64,000 nucleotides of DNA from Schistosoma haematobium (taxonomy: Eukaryota; Platyhelminthes; Trematoda; Strigeidida; Schistosomatidae), in NCBI RefSeq assembly GCF_000699445.3, contig NC_067195.1, positions 21,219,287 to 21,283,286 on the forward strand, read 5' to 3'. Positions 49,992 through 62,399 of this stretch are shown here, piece after piece; the stretch's first letter is position 1, and each line of letters opens with the position of its first letter. The notes beneath the pieces were generated by a model. That model searched no databases, was not told where the DNA came from, and saw only the letters and a program-made list of their open reading frames with translations. A program made the position numbers and the translations under genes.

Positions 49992-52900
49992 CTACAAAAT
50001 TCAAATCAATTGGTCATATGTTTAATCTACTTAATAACTACTTTACGATTACATTAGTTCACAAACGCTTGCAATAAAGTAAGTATTACAGTCATCACAC
50101 AATAAAACAAAACAGGAGTTAATTGATGGATTCACCTTCCATTCACATTAATTAACTATTAATCTATGTGGGGGCATGATGCATGTATAACATGAATTAA
50201 CTCTAATCGCAGTAAAAAATGACTGCAGCATTTTAACTTTAAGCTTATGGAAGAAACAGCTAAAAGGTAAAAAAAAACTTACCGATTCCATACCTACAGA
50301 ATTAATATACTGAGACTGTTTCTCTTTGCCATCATGCATTTGTGTGGGTGATGATATCCTATCATCCCCATCTTTTCCAGATGGGTCTCTGCTAGCAGCT
50401 TCATCATTTGGATGTGAATTTTCGCTCATGTCTAAAAAGTTAAATAAAAACTAGAAATACCCAAATTAACATAAAAAACACAACACAAACGTAAATAAAG
50501 TACTTGGAAAGATGAACAAATCAGATATATGCAAACAAATAGAAACGGAATTCACGAAGACGTGCTGCGAAAAATTATATATATATAAAGTATAATTCAG
50601 GATCCGGGATAACTGTGTACCAGTCCACGCCACAAAACACCAGCATTATGAAAGGAAATAAGCAAACGGAAAGCGTATGAAATGGAAATGGTGTCCATAG
50701 TCAATGACTGTGAAGATACATTCTCGAAGCTTGTCAAAAAATTCTAACAGCTCCTCTTTAAGATCTTGCCAACAAATCCAAAAATCTATGGAGTAAGGTT
50801 GGACGTTCAGTAGTGTTAATATTTGCAAATCTTTTCTCTTCAGAACGAATGCCAGAGAAAAATATAGATCCTGTGAACATAGAATAACCACCACACCGGT
50901 GCATCTTTTGATATGATACAACTAATTACTAAACTGGTTTTCAGGTGTTACATGAAACAAGGAAATAAGCACAACCAAAAGCTAAGAAAACGAATAATAA
51001 TAATAATAATACCTACTATAGCGGTGAAATAAACATAAGGAAAGTATAAATAAATAATATATTTGTAATATCTCAATGAGTAGAAAAATTCTGACCTTGG
51101 TAACGATACTTACAAAATCATTAATAAGGAAAGTAGTTTGAAAAACGCAACTGAGATGAAAATTATGGGATGATACTAGGCTAAAGATGTAGAGGGTGAA
51201 CGAATTCAATTGTATATGTAAGAGACCGACACTATATATACTAAATTGAAACTTTATCACGTAACATCCAAACGATGTATCAGATTGTGATTAATAACAC
51301 ACATATTAAGCGGTTTAAACCAACCTGAGACTTTTAACTCTCCGTCGCTCAAGAACGCTGGAGGAAGTGGTGGTGGTAAAATAAGAGATGTCATCTGTGT
51401 ATGGAGTGCGGGAGGGTCAGGAAGAGTCATCTGATGGGCTGGTGAAGGGTCTTGGTTGCTACAAATGTTGTTGGTAACTGAAGGAAACTGATTAACACCA
51501 CTAAGGTCAGGTTTAGTTGGGCAATAACCACTCTTTTGATTAGATGCGTGTCGAAAATCCTGTACATTATCAACTTGTGTTGACGAATGAAGAGCATTTG
51601 GTGGAGGTGGCGGAGGTGGTAATGAAGGATTTCCGAAATCCCCATTATTTAGAAACTGATGCTGGGTGGGTTTACCGTTGACAATATTGACATCCCTATC
51701 CATATGAGAACTGGCATTAACAGGACCGTTTTGTTCGAATAACGGTGCAGGAAGTTTATGGCCACCAACTCCTGGTTGCTGAATGATAAGTTGAGGTTTC
51801 TGAGCTCCCTGATTAGATCCACTTTTAAGTGGAGCAGCTTTTCCCTTTCCTTTTGGTCTCTAAAATAGGTATTTTACCCAAAACAGGTTACAAGCTTCAA
51901 AGATTAGGATATTTGGTTGTATAAAATATTACTAAAACTGGAACAAAAAGATTATATCCATGAATCGCTTTACTTTCTTACAGTCCCCTATTTTTATCTA
52001 AGCGCAGACACAGAAAAAAAAGATCGTAAATGAATGCAACACAAATCCAGGCTTGTGAATTAGAATGAATTATATTGCTGTAAGTTGGTTGTGATAAATG
52101 GTCTTCTGACTATGCAAACATACATTTTCAAGTGACAGCAAGAAAGTGAGTCGAGGAATTTAGTATCATCGCTTTTAAAACTGCTTCGAAAATCCCAACA
52201 AAACACTTACTTCTTTATAATTAAAAACGGTTGTGTCAATGAGTAAGGAAGAATATGCTATGGATCAATCTCAGTGCTAATTGCAGCATTTGTTCGCAGA
52301 AAACGTTCGGTGACATTAAAAGTCAAGAGAACTAAGAGAACTGTGGCAAGACAGACGTTGAAGGGAAATGCGACCTTGTAACATAGATATGGGTATGAAA
52401 TAAATGAGACGATCAATTTTCACCGCCTGACAGAAGAGCAAAAAAAGAAAATACAACTAAACAAGAGTCCTACAATTCAATAGACGAATATGTAGTTGGA
52501 TATAAATACAAAACTTGATCAAAACGTTTAGTTGTAGCGACATGATTAAAAGCGTCAAACGAAACTGTAGAATTCACTAGCATCATAAAGTGGAAGGGTT
52601 TAGGACCGAAACATATGATACTAATTGCATCACTCCAAAAGTCGGCTTAGTACTAATTTTCAAAAAAGTCACCAGATGATTTAAGAACTGAGACTGATAT
52701 ATACTTCAATTACGAAATCCATGTAATCACAAAGCAAGAGCACGTTTATTATTGAAACCATAAAAAGAACATCAGGTAAGTACTAATAACTTTGTCATTT
52801 AAAGAAGGAAATAATCTATAAATGCTTAGATGGTCTAGATAAAACAACAACGAATGCAGCTACAAACATAGGTTGCAAATAGAAGAGATAAGAAAATAAC

Positions 52901-53493
52901 CGATTAACGGATCAGCAAAAATTACTTTTTTCTTGGCGGCTCTTTTATGTTTGCGATCTTGTAACATTTCCTGACTCCATAAATCAAAGAAAAAGCTGGG
53001 ATCTGAATACAACCTCATGCTAGTTTTCTTATCATCTCTGAGTTCATCCATTTGTTGAAGTGCTGGAGCTGCTTCTGCTTGATCATATTGTGACCGCATA
53101 GAAGGAGGTATGGTATTTTGATTTAATACCTAACTAAAATGAAAAGGTAGAACAATTTACCTGGCTATCAGTTGGTTTTTTGCTAGAGAACACCGGAATC
53201 TCAACTTCTTGTACTCCAGCAGTAAGGTCTTCGTCACCGCTGCGCGCCATTTGCATATCTTCATGAAGTTTTCCCAGACGATTTTGCAGACGAACAGTCC
53301 GCTCAACTAGTCGAGAAAAATCGATAGTGAGTTCTTCGAACATGGTGTTGGCCAATCGGCTAACTGATGCTATCTGTCTCATGACATTGCAGACCGTGGA
53401 ATTAACCACAAATTCCAACTCATTGTCGATGCCATTCGGGACAATTACCTGACTGAGTTTGACCGGTTGAACTGTATGTTTAGGAAGTGGCAT
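47500..53493 (-). CDS. WASF: WAVE/SCAR (WASF) homologue, six coding exons
   Basis: Activates the Arp2/3 complex to build branched actin downstream of Rac, within the WAVE regulatory complex. Coding exons (minus): 53493-53161, 53129-52926, 51859-51325, 50431-50283, 49839-49372 and 47610-47500. All junctions are GT-AG and keep frame, giving 599 residues; animal WAVEs are about 500-560. Residues 1-180 match the WAVE homology region (start MPLPKHTVQP, IDNELEFVVN, and DPSFFFDLWSQEMLQDRKHK followed by a basic stretch). Residues about 180-515 are proline-rich, with poly-Pro runs for profilin or SH3 binding. A WH2 motif lies at about 520-540 (ADLLSAIRAGCQLRKVGERN). The last exon encodes the connector and acidic tail (AIYEAVRRRRECM, then EDDDDDKDAD and the terminal GWED with the Arp2/3-type Trp). 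Intron 1 is only 31 bp; the others are 1066, 893, 443 and 1761 bp. The exon 5 donor (CAA|GTTAGT) is the least canonical. Confidence 0.9.
48163..48722 (-). mobile_element. Penelope-like retroelement, 5'-truncated 3' fragment
   Basis: Minus strand. It opens within a GIY-YIG endonuclease domain: CICQSSYIGRTERRAYVRFK, then EHIPKSLRLNGLNAFNSAIA and RHLLDTGHEVD (about 48720-48568). The reading ends at a stop after about 79 codons. The Cys-x-Cys before YIG and the Arg-rich strand are typical of Penelope-like elements. About 400 bases of 3' non-coding sequence follow. TAAACGAATAA flanks both sides (48152-48162 and 48723-48733) and occurs once at the uninterrupted site (19097-19107), proving insertion. 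The reverse transcriptase is absent. Confidence 0.85.
48214..48271 (-). ncRNA. Candidate hammerhead-like ribozyme in the Penelope fragment
   Basis: On the minus strand, CUGAUGAG is followed seven bases later by CGAA, the conserved hammerhead core. Helix I can form from UUGUA-CAG with CUG-UACAA (two-base bulge). Helix III can form from GUAAAAU with AUAUUAU (one mismatch) around a GAAUUC loop. The cleavage triplet would be AUU. Helix II is reduced to one G-C pair, and the usual A15.1 is G (pairing G-U). Hammerheads are known in Penelope-like elements of other animals; activity here is speculation. Confidence 0.35.
49945..49988. repeat. (AT)n microsatellite in WAVE intron
   Basis: About 44 bases of AT dinucleotides inside the intron between 49840 and 50282. 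Confidence 0.95.
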
Positions 53494-53586
53494 ATTTTAA
53501 TGCTGAAACTGAAAAATAGTAAATTACTCTATATAATAGATAAAGCAACAATAGGCAACTTTGGAAGGAAACTTAATGTAGCTTAC

Positions 53587-53700
53587 CAACAAAGTACAAA
53601 TAAAAGTCTGGTGTGCATTCTGATCAAATCGAAGTAACTTGTTCGCTGAGCGTGTGGCTTCAGAGCAGTGTCTGGGTGAGAATTGGTGATACCGCCTAAA
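53587..53700 (-). other. WASF: Putative 5' UTR exon of WAVE (upstream limit unknown)
   Basis: The sequence just before the WAVE ATG ends an intron (TTTTTCAG at about 53509-53516). The nearest good upstream donor is TTG|GTAAGC at 53586, giving a 78-bp intron in the 5' UTR. The exon therefore ends at 53587. Its 5' limit is arbitrary here. This is inferred from splice-site sequence only. Confidence 0.4.
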
Positions 53701-54229
53701 TGCTTAAACTAAAGTTGGCGGAACAGGTTGGCAAACTTTCCCTTATTGGTTAAGAACTAAATGCTGTTTAGGTCAAACCGAAGTAGTTGTAGCTTTCAAA
53801 GCCCACAATTTATTGGATCAAAACAGGATGTTTTAACCACTGGAACGACGTTCCAATTTGGAAATGACTAATTGTAAAAACTTAGTGCACTCTTTATGGT
53901 TTATTTCAGGCTGTGCTTACAGTTAATGAGAAAAGCGTTATCAACACTTATGTACAATTTTTTAACATGAGTAAATGTCCTGGTAGGACTCATCGATTTA
54001 TGCTTGACAACATATTTTCAATTCAACAACAAAATCTACGAACAAACAGAAAGTGAGTAATTGTTGCCAAAAGAGTTGTAAAGCAAACGCAAACTCAATT
54101 ATGTATAAGTATGTCATGTACTCAGATTAGAAACATTCCTGGGCTACTGTCCGTTGTCACAAGCTCCATCACCTAAGAAACAACACCACTAACTAAACAC
54201 TAACTAGGAAAACTCATCCAAACTCTGAC
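53701..54229. other. 5' flank of WAVE, nothing recognised
   Basis: No gene or repeat recognised. The WAVE promoter should lie here, but no motif stands out. Confidence 0.4.
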
Positions 54230-55815
54230 CTCACAGTTTGAGAGTCTTCATATACATCACTTATAATGTCTCAGGGTGAAAGCCAAGATTCCTCAGAAGT
54301 CACGAGGCTGATACTCCCTCCGACAAACAGGGTAACGGTAAACATGGGTACGCCGAATATCCGAGGAATATACGAGACCACAAGTACAAATTGAAAAAAC
54401 ACAGAAAAGCACAAACACAAGTTGACCGGCATTAGAATAGGAGCAACTCATTGCATTTAATCCAGAAAAAAACACTAACTTGAGAAGAGCTGTCACCGAA
54501 GTATAGTCATAAAGAAAGTGTCCTCCCACACACACACAAACACAAGGAATTTTACTAATACTGTCAAGAGAAGAATAGAATGAACAAATCTAGGATGGGA
54601 GACTCAGAGTTTCGAGACTATCACAGCATCTCCCGAAACAAAGAAGGGAAGGATTATGATGAATGTGATCCTGTGCTATGCACCCACCAACGATAGCAGC
54701 GAACATGATAAACAACATTCTCATGAGGCTGCAGACCATCGTAGGGTAAGGTTTGGGGAAACACATGACCATCCTGAAAAGTAGAATTTTGTAAATTCTC
54801 CATTGATACTAAGGAGTACCTAGGAAAATCTTCACCATCACATGGTGCCCCAACACCGGACTGAACTGCAAAGTCGTGCATGGTGAGCAGATGACAGATC
54901 AACTACAGATGAAAACTCGTATTAGACAAACCTTTCGAATCAAGTATTTTCTCTTCCTTCTGGTTGTTCACTGGATTATGAAGACCGCATCTCAAGAAAA
55001 ACACGAAATCCAGCAGACACACTGAACGCAGCTGAGTGACCGATCTTGTAAATGACTTGATCCTGCAATCGCAAACACAACAACAAATGCAAAGACAGCC
55101 ATTGTACCAACAGCTCTCACAGTAGCATGCCCCAACACAGAGGAAACAACAAGCTTCTGAAGCACAACACATTGAGAACCAGTCAAATCACACTTACTGG
55201 CAAAGCTTCTGAAGAGGTGGGAGCCTTAACATACCTGAGCAGCATCGTCGATAAACTAGGAGGATCTGATGCAGATGCAAACGTACGAGTCTGTACTGCA
55301 AAGGCAACACTCCTACAACTGAATATCTGGAACTCAAAACAACCGACACCCACTACCAAAGTAAGAATCTTCAACACTAACGTTAAAACAATTCTATTGT
55401 ATGGAGCTGAAACTTGGACAATTGTCACCACCATCACCAAAAGAGCAAAGGTATTCACAAACAACCGGCTGCGTGAGATACCCCAAATCCATAGGCCAGA
55501 GACCATCAGCAATAGCCCATTCTACTAGTGAACGAACCTGCTCCATGTTAGAGAGGAAATTAGAAGACGCTAGTAATGGATAGGACACTGCAGAAATAAT
55601 CAAAATGCATCAAAAAGCAAGTCCCAACATGGAATCCTTAAAGAAAAAGGGAAACGGGACATACCGAGGGACATATGGTGCCGGAAATCGGAAGCAGAAA
55701 CCAAGATCAGGAATAACACTCAGCAACGACTGAAAAGCAGAGCCTCAGACAGGGTGACTGAAGATTGCTGCTCGGTGGTCTATCCCTCAATAGGGGTAAC
55801 AGACTTAATTAAGTG
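54230..55815 (+). pseudogene. Decayed RTE-clade (SR2-like) element
   Basis: Plus-strand pieces run in element order. An N-terminal part (VNTEMSQGESQDSSEVTRL near 54265) is followed by an endonuclease strand (IMMNVILCYAPTNDSS near 54655). Then come remnants after the polymerase (QTQQQMQ near 55078) and the C-terminal block at 55239-55658 (SIVDKLGGSDADANVRV, IWNSKQPTPTTKVRIFNTN), and finally a tail to about 55815. Most of the RT is absent and stops are frequent. 55239-55658 duplicates 36886-37310. Confidence 0.65.
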
Positions 55816-55829
55816 ATAAAGAGAACGGT

Positions 55830-56100
55830 TGGATATTGAGGACATGATTTGGAAAGGCAGACTAGGAAGGCATGTGTGAAGTAATGCTGGAATTCGGGAT
55901 CGATGGGCAAGTAAAGTATTTATGAGTTCGCGCCACTGTGAACGGTTTTGATTCATATCGCTCTACAACCAATGGTCACATCTATGTAATAGATCCTGAC
56001 CAGGTGGCCTGTATTCATCAATATGACTTAGACTAGCAGTTATCGACTTCATAGATTGGTCTCATCTCACGCTGTGGCCGTTTCAGTCTGAAATACATAG
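55830..56100 (-). pseudogene. APE-RT element C-terminal relic
   Basis: The minus-strand translation resembles the C-terminal tail of the element at 41288-41818: DQSMKSITASLSHIDEYRPP, then NQNRSQWRELINTLL, compared with KSMKSLTSGLSHVVRCRLP and AQNRLEWRRCIHSL. Stops interrupt it. Short and decayed. Confidence 0.5.
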
Positions 56101-59100
56101 GAGACTAAATGTAGATATTTTGTGAAGATAGCAGTGAACAGCCTACTAAAATCGAAAAGTGCAATCCCCTTAAAACGGTAACCTTAAGGGTCAAAGTTAG
56201 TGTTTTGTCACCAAAATGAAACAACAGCCCGAGATGGTTAAACTTAAACTACTACCATCTAAACAGGTTATATGAGCCTTACTGAACTGACCGATGCAGA
56301 AGACTGCTGGCTGTGTGTGATAAGAGATACTTAATCTGCTTGAAGTCGAATCTGAGAGAAAACAGAACTCTAACCCATCACGTCGTCGGAGCACTTTGAA
56401 GAAATGGACTATGTTGGGAAACTACATCAACTTGAAATTGCTAGTTTTTTCTAAGTGTACAGCAGTAGTTGTACCGGATTGTTGTACAAATAACGTTAAT
56501 TAATTATACTAATAACTCAACGCCCACACACAGGAACTCGATACTTCAGAGGCATACTACGACCGATTATAGAATAGGTTTATCCTTAACGAATCGTTTG
56601 AACTATAATTATTTAATGATAATGACATGTAATTCCCGACTCTGAAAGGACCATGTACACATACCCATGCAGTGATGCCATGATCACATACATAGCTCGG
56701 GATCTCCAGGTTCAAAATGAGGCAAAGGCTGGGGACAAACTGATTCTTAGATCCGAGTTAACCAGATGTGATTTCAGTAACGATCTTCTGAGACTTTACA
56801 ATTATGGGTTGATAAGAATTGTCCCCAGAAATAATGACAATGATGCACCTTGGTAACTATGGAGGCAAAGGTAACCAGAAACTGTTCATATCCACAGTCT
56901 TTACGATAGCTCTCCGAGTACCCTTTTTGGCTATGTAAAAGGTCGTCGTGTCACTTCCACAAGTGAACACACAGTAGGCTTCTAATAATCATAAATTGTC
57001 ATGATTCGATCTTCCGGATAGCAACAATATTTATCCAAGTGTACTACACGTTGATGAAGTAAGACTGTTGTTAAGATTTCTTTGGAACTACCCGCGTCTA
57101 ACAAAGTTAACGGTCATTTCGATTTCACTTCTGAGATTTATTTGGATGGCTGAGAACCAACCTATATGCTCGGCGTGATAGTTAACATTGGGTTGATTTT
57201 GACAGAAGTGGAAAGTATTTATTTAAACTCGTCAATAGACTACACTATCGGTATCCGAAAATTGATAAATGGATGAAATAAATTGCTTGGTATAGCAAGT
57301 TACCAAGTACTACAAGAAAATACAGTCCCAATGTCTTACGCAACACTTTGTGACTTTATTTTCCTTGTAGTACTGACAATACGAAGTGCTCGGAAAAATA
57401 AACATCGGCGTTAACAGCGCGTAGAGCAATGTGAGGGGAGCTGGGAAAGAGAACAAAGACAAAGGTCAAGAGACAACTCAGTAAGAGTACAAAATGTACT
57501 TACTTTTAACAAGAAGAGCAATCGATAGCAATTACCAGCAACACGAGTGTGAAAATAAAAGTCAGACAAACGAAACTTGAGTAAGACTTCAAACCTACTG
57601 CAATTTGTAAGTCAATATATGGAACGCCTAACTTCTGTCTAATAAAACAACTAAACAAGCAACCATACTCTGATAGTGAAGAAAATAAATTTTCAATGTT
57701 CAACAAAAATGAAATATCAAATATTTTCGTGCATTCTTCGATTCATTCAGTGAGCCAGCACTGCATACGAAAATTTGATCCATATTGCAGACTCTTTCAA
57801 TCTCTTAAGGCTATCGGCATATAAATTTTCTACGAACAGGAACTGCAGCTCATTCCAAGTTGGCAGATTAATTAAGCAAATAAAATGAGAGTTACACGTT
57901 GAAATAGAATCCACTTTGAGAAGTGTGTTAAAAAGCTAAAGGTGTTTAAAGATAAATCCATCAAACAAACGGCTTTATCGGTCTTCGGTTTTGATTTTCA
58001 TCTCATTATTTTTGCTAGACACACCTCTGGCTGAGAGCACTCGGTCATGCATCTTCACCAGATTGTGTTTGGGCACACTTCGCTGCACGTCTCTGACGAC
58101 GACAATCCAGCCTAGATTTTATTCACTTCAACCCATCAATCACTATTCAAACATACATTTGCATACCTTCGTTCTCGACTTTGATTACCTTTGGTATCCT
58201 TGTATAGGGAGAGGATTCGGACGGTGACGTTAAAGCCACTGTTTCCGTGACGTCTCTACGAGCATGAGAACTTGTCTACTAATTTAAAAGCCATTTGATT
58301 GTAGATATTAAATGTAGTTTTATCTAAGACACGCAAATACACCATTCAGTTAAACGCTAGATGATAGAGATTAATGGCTGATGAGTATGCACAACTGTTA
58401 AATTAACCTTCAGGTTCGATTATGGTCAAAAGCCTGAAAGAGTGACTGGTATTAAAAACCCAAATAACGTGCTCACTACACTCTTCAAAGTAAAAGTACG
58501 ATCCAAGTTCAAATGTGTTGTTTGCAAGCCATACGTTCGTACACCTGAGTGGCCAATCTTCGAGACAACCATCGCTTAAGCAATGAAACCGTAATCGCAT
58601 TGGTCCCTAATCACACAATCTTTGAAGCTGAACGTATAATTGCTAGGGAGATTTACTTTCAACACGTAACAATGATAGAGAATCAAGAATGATGAATGTG
58701 GGAAGAATTGGTCGGTATGGCATGGCTCAGCTTTGCGGGTGTAGTCATCCTCGAAACAAATCTCTATTCACATTAAAATATATTATTCTTCAATCCAAAT
58801 GTGTTCTTCAGAAGTGCTTAACATTGCACTGCTGACAGTCAGAATAAACAATGATGTGACTCCCTCGTGGGATTTTATATATTAGGTAGTCTTTTCACGA
58901 CAAATCTACAATTTTGGGACTTGGTCTACTACGATTTTAACAAAGATAAATGTACTAATACCGGACCAGATCATAATTCCATGTAACAACCACTGTGATG
59001 ACTGGTCTGGACATAGAGAACCAACTAATTAGTGTTTGTTCGATTAGACCAAACTACGTTCTTCCGTATATCACTCAAAGCCTTTTAAAATCGCTCACAC

Positions 59101-62100
59101 TAAATCACCTCTGTGCTTCATTTGATCGGTTCTGATTCCATGGCGAGAACAAATCACATCAAAAGCATAAAATACCTCAAACAATACAGCTTGAGTTATA
59201 CACCCAAAATTCACTCTAGGATAGAACAGTATTCCAGGCAGTAGAAATAGTCGGAAAATAAGTGTTATATGTCTGAGGATCAATGGCAGTATTACCAGCA
59301 AAATAGGGTCAGAATCCATTAGCGACGATTTGAACGTCTGTTCCCATCAGGCAGTCTCAAGATAACATATATCAACCATCCAACTCCGTAAACATGATTT
59401 CAGTTAAACATTATATTAATGCTAATGATCTGACATCATAAAAAATAAACTGTCATCTACAGGGCGAACCGTAAGCAAAATCGAATAATGACTGCCGAGG
59501 TGAAGAAGATTGCCAATGTACAAAAGACAGACGCAGTTGTTGTGGGTGGACGTTCAAGTATTAGACAGAGTGAAAGAAAATGAGAATGATAGTATTGTCA
59601 AATAAGACTTACTAGGGGTTTAAGAGCATTTTTTCTGTCATAATCAATTATAACCACCCACTGACGACAATAACGAATTACGTTTCTACTCCCCAAGACC
59701 AATCAAGAATACAGTCACCCAGAGTAGCAGCAACCAGAATACAATTTTAGTTAAAACTAATGCAAAAATAGTTTTTAAAATCCCCAGCGACATAGATCAG
59801 TTCATAACGACTCTGAATTTGGGAGTCGTATATGATAATAATTACAAACAAACTAGGAGATAAACGTAGTACCTGTAGATTCAGATTTCAATGGAAGCCA
59901 CACCGCGTGGATAAATAAATAAACAGTTGTTGCCACTAAGAATGTATGCGTGGGAGCTTTACATAATCATGTCAGTACAAAAATACAAATAAGATCTTGA
60001 GAATGATGTGCTATAGCATGTTAGCCTAAATTCAGAATAATACTTACGAAGCAGAAGGAAACGATGAATCACTCACCTCTGTCAGATAATCGGAGAGGAC
60101 AAAAATTAGACTGCCGGCCACCCTCCTAATCCTTACAACAAATCCAAGTTTTGATCAGCATAAACATCATCGAATGAACAGTCCTAAAGCAAAGGTCGAC
60201 TCAAGCTGTCTAATTCTATGTTCAACACTGTTCGGATGCAAAAGGCCTATAAGCATTTTTACTCCATATGGTACGAATTTCGGACAATGCAGTGGGAATA
60301 AAACCTCTTACTGAATCGCTTACAATGCATCACGCACAAGATATAAGACAATTGAGAGGCTAAGACACAGCAGAGAGAGTCTTGAGCATCAAAGTCATAG
60401 ATTGTTGCTGGATAGACAACAGAAAGAGCAATGTAGGAGCGATGTAGAACAAGACGATAGAGCAAATCATGATAGTTTGCACACCGGGCAGTTTTTCTCG
60501 TACTGCTAGATATTTGATGCTAAATCAAACAGGTTAAATCAGCCATACATCGAGCCAAAATCGACATCCCAGGGTATGACAAATGCGAAAACCCATCACA
60601 GATCACGACTAGTGGGGCAGAGTGCCTAAACAATCAGTTGTTTTGTTAGAAGCAAACATTTCAGGATGAACATTTCAGTTGGAACAAATGCGGCTTCTTA
60701 TACCATACTCACAGGATAAATCCGAACTGGGATAATATACTTTGACACCAGATTTTCTACTCAACAAACGATTCCCTCAGGCGTCCAATGCGACAGACTT
60801 TGACTTGATGATACTTGAAACACACTACCTTAGAACATATACGTTTGCAGTCGAAACATAGGAACGGAGTGGATTACCCATCAATAAACTTTAGGTAGCT
60901 GAAACCGGATTCGATATCATACAACAACAAAATATTTTTCCTAAAGCAGTTAAGTGCAATTTTTGCAGGCATGAACGATAAGTTACAAGATAATATTTAT
61001 TAAAAAGATACCAACCAGATAGATTTGTTCAACAGATAAAATCAGAAAGGATATGTGATAGATTATTCATGCAGATATATAAGTCGGTTTAAATATCGCT
61101 CTTTTTATTGTTGGAACTAAATGCCGATCGTTATGTCTGCACCTAAGCGTCTGAAAATGCATGTAATAGGATGACTTCGTAGAATGACGGAACAAACACT
61201 AGTCGAAGAATCAGCGAGCATGATAAGATAACCTTAGTATCATTGATTAGTTACCTTATTACTAATCATGAAGAGCCTGAGACAATCAAAGTATCATGCA
61301 CCCAAACATTGGTGAGTCGAAGTGATGGCTTTCACCATACATGCTTGCTGGTCAATAACTCTACCCTCCCTTCTGTTTTGACATCATACTGTATTAAAGT
61401 GCTGGTTAGACTGCAGCTATGTCTTACCTCCATGCTCTACGCTCCACACCTTGTTAAAAAAAAATAAATTTTACAAATATCCGGAATAGGCATATCAGAC
61501 AATTAAAACTTGTAGAGTTGATGGGATATCGAAACGGTATCGCATAGGAGCATGAGATAGATTATGGGTTTCCAAACAAAATAAGTTAGTAGAAATAAAC
61601 CAGTAGGCAATACAATTATTATAATTATTCACAATCATCTTATGGGTACATAAGTGTTGTGAAGAAACCATTTCGAGTTTCTTCAAAAGTTCAATAACAC
61701 ATAAGTTTCAATAATGTTAACCTTATATTTGCCATATTTGAAAAAGAGAGAAAATAATAGTAATGATAACGGAGCAATAATAAATCACGTTCTGTGTAAT
61801 TGAGAAAAATATTGAGTTTACTTCAAAAAAGGAAAGGGAGAAAATAAGGGAATGGAAATAAAGGAGACGTGAAATACGCAAATAGTTCAATAAGCGTGTT
61901 TATGAACACAAAACAAGAATAAACAACTATATATGTATCGTCAAATTAGTAGCAAAAATAAAGTAGAAAATTGCTAAGAAAAAATAACTTATTATTGCAG
62001 TAAGATACAACGCTAGAATAAATGTTTATGCAGTCATAGTTTGGAGTGATGCTATTAAAGTCCCCAATAAACGAGGATGTACGAGTCATATATGCATAGT

Positions 62101-62399
62101 GAAGATAAACCGAGTCTGAGAAGTTAATTTAAGTGTAACACAAGTTATTGTCTTAATTACAAACTTCGTAATCTTAAAAAAATATTTACTTAGGAGAAAA
62201 AATGAAGGAAAAGAAATGAAAACCTAGTGAAATGGTTCAATCCAATACTTTCAAGGCAATGACTGAGAATCTGAAAAAATACGGTTGACAGTTACATACA
62301 TGATAAAAATTGAAAGACGATGGTGATTAAAAAAGAGAAGAGGCTCACAATACTACGACTGATATTGGTTCATGTGGACAGTTTCTCTGGGCTACTGAT
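56101..62399. other. Long stretch with no supported gene
   Basis: About 6.3 kb, less AT-rich in parts than the GPCR region. Short frames (56653-56856, 57991-58227, 58403-58600, 59095-59319, 60259-60465 and 61243-61467) show no recognisable domain and no convincing chain of splice sites. Decayed mobile DNA is likely in places, but I could not identify it. Confidence 0.4.

Noticed and set aside
54293..55186. Cysteine-rich and hydrophobic minus-strand frames resembling small secreted proteins
   Set aside because: They are antisense to a plus-strand RTE relic and have no splice context.
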